Source: CAXQRU01 sp964226685 (GTDB lineage Bacteria > Pseudomonadota > Gammaproteobacteria > Pseudomonadales > Cellvibrionaceae). Taken from it: a stretch of DNA of 16,025 bases. Below, piece after piece: positions 13,192-16,025 of the stretch (positions are counted from its first letter, which is position 1; every line of letters begins with the position of its first letter). The translations under genes and the position numbers were made by a program. The DNA lies in NCBI GenBank assembly GCA_964226685.1, contig CAXQRU010000126.1, positions 1 to 16,025 of the forward strand, read 5' to 3'. The notes beneath the pieces were generated by a model. That model was not told the origin of the DNA and ran no database searches. It worked only from the letters and a program-made list of their open reading frames with translations.

Positions 13192-14700
13192 ATGGCATTC
13201 CATTTAAACGCTGTTATCTTGATCTTCTGTACGTTAAGTGCTTTGTGCCACGCACAATTGAACCCCGTTCAACAATCATTAAAGACCTTTGATTGCCACG
13301 AAGGTGATAAAAGTGCATGCATCGATGTTTTGCTACAAGATGGCTACCTAGAATCCGATCTTGATTTTAAAGACGAACTACAACACGCATTAACGGAATT
13401 TGAAAAGCCCTGCAACACGGGTGACCAAGCAAGCTGTGCGCGCTATGGGCTTGCTCTATTAGCCTCGTCACAAAACCCTAGCGATTACCCCAAAGCCTTT
13501 GATTTACTCTCGCGCAGCTGTGATCAAGGAATCGGATGGTCCTGCTCACACATCACTCGCAGTATCGACTTTATGGAGTGGGAGCCACCCAAGGCCTCTT
13601 CCCCATTGGCAAAGGCCTTCGATGATTACTACCAGTCACTGGCCCCATTGTGTAAAAAAGGCGACGCAACAGCCTGCGCAAATATGGGGCGGCTTAATCC
13701 CCTACTGACTACCGTCATCGTCAACAAGGCCATTTGGCATGGCAAGTTAGTCGAGGCCTGCGATGCCAAACTTGCACGCGCCTGTGCCCACCTCGGTTAT
13801 CTCTATAGCGGCGATGCAGATGATTTTTTTACCAGTGCGTTATTCCCACCAGATAGTACCGGCACAATTGAGAGAATCAATAAACGCAAATCGAATCGAT
13901 ATGCTCGCAAAGGCTGCTTACTAGGCAATGCTATTGGCTGCTACAATTACGCCATCGGTTTTGATAGCCAGACTGACGAAAGCTGGATAAGGGAACAATC
14001 CTACTACACCCAAGCCTGCCGAGGAGGTGCTAACGAAGGTTGCAATGATCTGAACTGGGACACCTACTGGGATGAAACAGACTCGGTCAGCACATTAACA
14101 GAACCTTGCCAACTTGGCGACTTCACGGCCTGTGCCTATTTAGCGCAAAAGCAACTCAAGCCATTTTCCGTCATACAAAAACAACCAAAGGGCGAGGATC
14201 TAAAAAATACCCTTGCGGCCGTTGAGCAATATCAAAAAATCTGCGAAATGGGATCGATAGTGGCATGCGGATGGGTAGCTGCTATTTTATTTGACCCTAA
14301 CACACCATCTAAAACCGGTGAGCGAATGGCATATGGTGGCTGTGAAACCGAAGTCAGTGATGGCAACGCTTGCCATTTTTTAGGTCTTCACTATGAATAC
14401 CATCACAATGAGAAAAACCATAATGAACTAGCACTCCATTATTACAGTTTAGCTTGTGAATTGGACGAACCTAAAGCCTGCGCGGCGGCTGGATATTTAT
14501 ACCAAAATGGAAAGGGCACTGAACCATCCAAGAGCGTAGCAGCACGCTTTTATGATAGGGGCTGCAATATGAACAACAGGCGCAGTTGTCATTTACTCGC
14601 CAGGCTAATTGAGAGCGATGAACCAGAAAGAGCTAAGTCTCTCTACGAAAAGGCATGCAGTTTAAGCCCAAATAAATCTTGCGATCATTCAGTCAAATAG
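13192..14700 (+). CDS. Secreted cysteine-pair repeat protein (Sel1/Hcp-like), 502 aa
   Basis: The ATG at 13192 is preferred over a TTG at 13165 because it places a clean signal peptide, MAFHLNAVILIFCTLSALCHA, with cleavage at CHA|Q. The mature protein has 13 cysteine pairs: 12 with seven residues between the cysteines (CHEGDKSAC, CNTGDQASC, CDQGIGWSC, CKKGDATAC, CDAKLARAC, CLLGNAIGC, CRGGANEGC, CQLGDFTAC, CEMGSIVAC, CELDEPKAC, CNMNNRRSC, CSLSPNKSC) and one with nine (CETEVSDGNAC). Each sits in a helix-turn-helix unit of about 36 residues, with G-Y-L-Y-x-N-G in the best-kept copy (AAGYLYQNGKGTEPSKSVAA), the Sel1-like solenoid pattern seen in the Helicobacter cysteine-rich proteins. One disulphide per repeat would lock the solenoid in the periplasm or outside the cell. 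Such proteins bind partners; the ligand is unknown. Confidence 0.88.
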   Translation: MAFHLNAVILIFCTLSALCHAQLNPVQQSLKTFDCHEGDKSACIDVLLQDGYLESDLDFKDELQHALTEFEKPCNTGDQASCARYGLALLASSQNPSDYPKAFDLLSRSCDQGIGWSCSHITRSIDFMEWEPPKASSPLAKAFDDYYQSLAPLCKKGDATACANMGRLNPLLTTVIVNKAIWHGKLVEACDAKLARACAHLGYLYSGDADDFFTSALFPPDSTGTIERINKRKSNRYARKGCLLGNAIGCYNYAIGFDSQTDESWIREQSYYTQACRGGANEGCNDLNWDTYWDETDSVSTLTEPCQLGDFTACAYLAQKQLKPFSVIQKQPKGEDLKNTLAAVEQYQKICEMGSIVACGWVAAILFDPNTPSKTGERMAYGGCETEVSDGNACHFLGLHYEYHHNEKNHNELALHYYSLACELDEPKACAAAGYLYQNGKGTEPSKSVAARFYDRGCNMNNRRSCHLLARLIESDEPERAKSLYEKACSLSPNKSCDHSVK

Positions 14701-14711
14701 AATCAATCATT

Positions 14712-14984
14712 ATGAAAATAATCTTAAAAGGTTTTATCGATGTGCCGCACGAAGAAATAAAGAAAGTTGAAGATAATTGCCGAATCATGAACAACTGACC
14801 TTGGCTTAAAAAGGCTGCCTTATTTTTAAGGTAACAAAAGATTCCAAGAAACCTAACCGTTTTGATGTCTACGAAGAGTGAAGCCGCCTTTGATCAATAT
14901 CAAGAGCGAATTAAGGCCTCTAACTGGAGATAGGCTTTTAAAAATGCGGTTGGACATTACACCATTGAAAGGACTGAGGAATAA
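14712..14984 (+). pseudogene. Decayed antibiotic-biosynthesis-monooxygenase-like gene
   Basis: A start ATG at 14712 opens MKIILKGFIDVPHEEIKKVE, then the protein thread jumps frame near 14775 to LPNHEQLTLA, meets TAA at 14807, continues KGCLIFKVTKDSKKPNRFDV and YEE to a TGA at 14879, shifts frame again to AAFDQYQERIKASNWR, meets TAG at 14931 and ends AFKNAVGHYTIERTEE at TAA 14982. Joined, these pieces follow the order of a small ABM-domain (quinol/antibiotic monooxygenase-like) protein of about 90 residues: IDVP...LPNH...KGCLIF...NRFDVYEE...AAFDxHQ...W...HY. Three in-frame stops and two frameshifts show it is dead. The first 28 codons remain open to 14798 but no working domain results. It lies 11 bases after the cysteine-repeat gene. 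Confidence 0.72.
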
Positions 14985-14986
14985 CT

Positions 14987-15352
14987 ATGTGTAAATTTGA
15001 TAATGGCCTAAAACTCTGCACTTGCGATGAGCTATCTGAAGCAACACCCGATGACTACACCTGGCAGCTCAGGGTTCTTGACTATTATGAACCAGCTCGC
15101 GGCCGCTGTTACTTCCCGTCCGATGACATCGGCGAGGGCTTAGAGCACCAATGGATCGAGCTTAATCTCAATTGCGAAAATTGCTTTGATTTCGATTATC
15201 AGCCAAAAGAAGGCGACAACCTCATTATTACTAAAGCTGGGCAAGGCTATCTATCCTTTATGTTTAGGAATAATGAATGGACAAAAGATTTTTATAATGA
15301 AATTGGTGAGATTTCAAAACTAGTGAAAAATGGTAAAGTAAAGCCTGTGTAA
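14987..15352 (+). CDS. Hypothetical cytosolic protein, 121 aa
   Basis: No family recognised. The ATG follows GAGGA by 6 bases, a good ribosome binding site that lies in the dead gene just upstream. The protein is acidic and lacks a signal peptide. It has six cysteines, with CKFDNGLKLCTC in the first 15 residues, then CYFP, and CENC in the middle, an arrangement that could bind a metal ion or be a reduced cytosolic cluster. The sequence is mixed strand and aromatic (TWQLRVLDYYEPARGRCYFP, HQWIELNLN, GYLSFMFRNNEWTKDFYNEI). It is followed after 44 bases by the next gene on the same strand, a possible operon with the secreted protein downstream. Confidence 0.78.
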   Translation: MCKFDNGLKLCTCDELSEATPDDYTWQLRVLDYYEPARGRCYFPSDDIGEGLEHQWIELNLNCENCFDFDYQPKEGDNLIITKAGQGYLSFMFRNNEWTKDFYNEIGEISKLVKNGKVKPV

Positions 15353-15396
15353 AAATCGAATAGTTCATATACCTTAAAATTATGCCAGATAAACAC

Positions 15397-15983
15397 ATGA
15401 AAAATTTTATATACTTTTTGTTAATCTGCAGCTTTTCATTTTATAGCTTTGCTGACAACCATGAAAAAATTACCATCAATATAGATAGCTTTTCAGATAT
15501 TACCCTGACAGGCATCAATAAAGAAGATTTAACATACAACGAATCAGATAACATCCTTTATCTAGAAAAAAAGGGTTATATAGGATTTGAAAACCTTAGC
15601 ATTGCAACCAAAGACTCAGAACCACTGAGTGGGACTGCCCATTATGGTGTCCTTCAGTATTTAATTGATGACATGCCCGCTTTTGCGTTATCGGCCTCTT
15701 TTCAAGAAAGAATCACTCTCCATAAAGATAGTAACGCTCAGTATAAGATATCCGATATTGTTAAATCTTCTGAAGAAATAGAAAATTTGATTATGCGTCA
15801 ATATTTTAATGTATTTCTCGAAGAATCGACGAAAACTCAAAGAGAGTTTTACCTACGAATCGTCGATGACAAATCTTGGACAGTATGCTGCCCTGAATAC
15901 ATCGCTCAAGCAAAAGCATTTCTAGGTAAATCCCCTAATGATTTTAAAACACTCAGCGATTTATCCATATACCCAATATTAAA
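15397..15983 (+). CDS. Secreted hypothetical protein (3' partial, cut at contig end)
   Basis: The frame has no stop before the window ends and runs into adapter at 15984, so 195 genuine codons are present and the C-terminus is missing. The ATG at 15397 gives the signal peptide MKNFIYFLLICSFSFYSFA with cleavage at SFA|D; an in-frame ATG at 15382 would only prepend PDKH-type residues. The mature part is strand-rich, acidic and repetitive in short turns (EKITINIDSFSDITLTGINK, NILYLEKKGYIGFENLSIAT), with a later helical segment (SSEEIENLIMRQYFNVFLEE) and a CC pair (WTVCCPEYI). No family recognised. Residues a gene caller would append, KDRKSTRLNSSH, are adapter-encoded after the lysine. Confidence 0.78.
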
Positions 15984-16025
15984 AGATCGGAAGAGCACAC
16001 GTCTGAACTCCAGTCACGATCGTTA
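15984..16025. other. Illumina TruSeq adapter with 8-base index (right end)
   Basis: AGATCGGAAGAGCACACGTC and the following 14 bases (to 16017) are the TruSeq index-read adapter; the final GATCGTTA (16018-16025) is in the place of the sample index. It is the same adapter as at the left end, in the opposite orientation. Its translation RKSTRLNSSH is a familiar contaminant peptide. Confidence 0.99.

Overview
The window is one assembled contig, about 16 kb, from a gammaproteobacterium, probably marine. This rests on a YheS-type ABC-F protein, the pstC-pstA-pstB-phoU order with enlarged PstC and PstA, a Cys-polyGly lipoprotein and an attC-bearing cassette array; no rRNA or other species-level marker is present. 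Both ends carry untrimmed Illumina TruSeq adapter (1-21 and 15984-16025), so real genomic sequence is 22-15983 and the first and last genes are cut.

Region 1 (22 to about 3930, all genes on +) is an AT-rich series of short unrelated genes separated by imperfect palindromes that resemble integron attC sites. One site (927-979) has complementary consensus core boxes, one (2255-2286) has both cores but almost no middle, and the others have a strong central stem with a decayed core. No integrase gene is in view. I read this as the far end of a chromosomal integron array, or an integrase-less attC cluster. The genes encode a barstar-family RNase inhibitor (5' cut) and six small proteins, two of which look like toxin-immunity proteins. 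A 533-base stretch (1384-1916) contains only a gene remnant and palindromes.

Region 2 (about 4075-8633, minus strand) is a phosphate-uptake operon: a Pho box promoter, then pstC, pstA, pstB, phoU and a one-base-spaced small cysteine-containing lipoprotein. pstC and pstA overlap by 8 bases and pstS is absent from the window. The operon imports phosphate through the inner membrane and PhoU relays transporter status to the PhoR/PhoB system.

Region 3 (8671-13112, + strand) has a membrane-anchored glutaredoxin-like protein, the ribosome-associated ABC-F ATPase YheS, a Gly-rich lipoprotein with its own promoter and a textbook terminator, and a secreted PHB-depolymerase/LpqC-type esterase.

Region 4 (13192-15983, + strand) has a secreted protein built from 13 cysteine pairs (Sel1/Hcp-like), a decayed antibiotic-biosynthesis-monooxygenase-like pseudogene, a hypothetical cytosolic protein, and a secreted hypothetical protein cut by the contig end.

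Most worth a second look: the decaying cassette array with its immunity-like cargo, the small Cys lipoprotein coupled to phoU, the 13-pair cysteine repeat protein, and the adapter ends that would produce false protein termini in automatic annotation.
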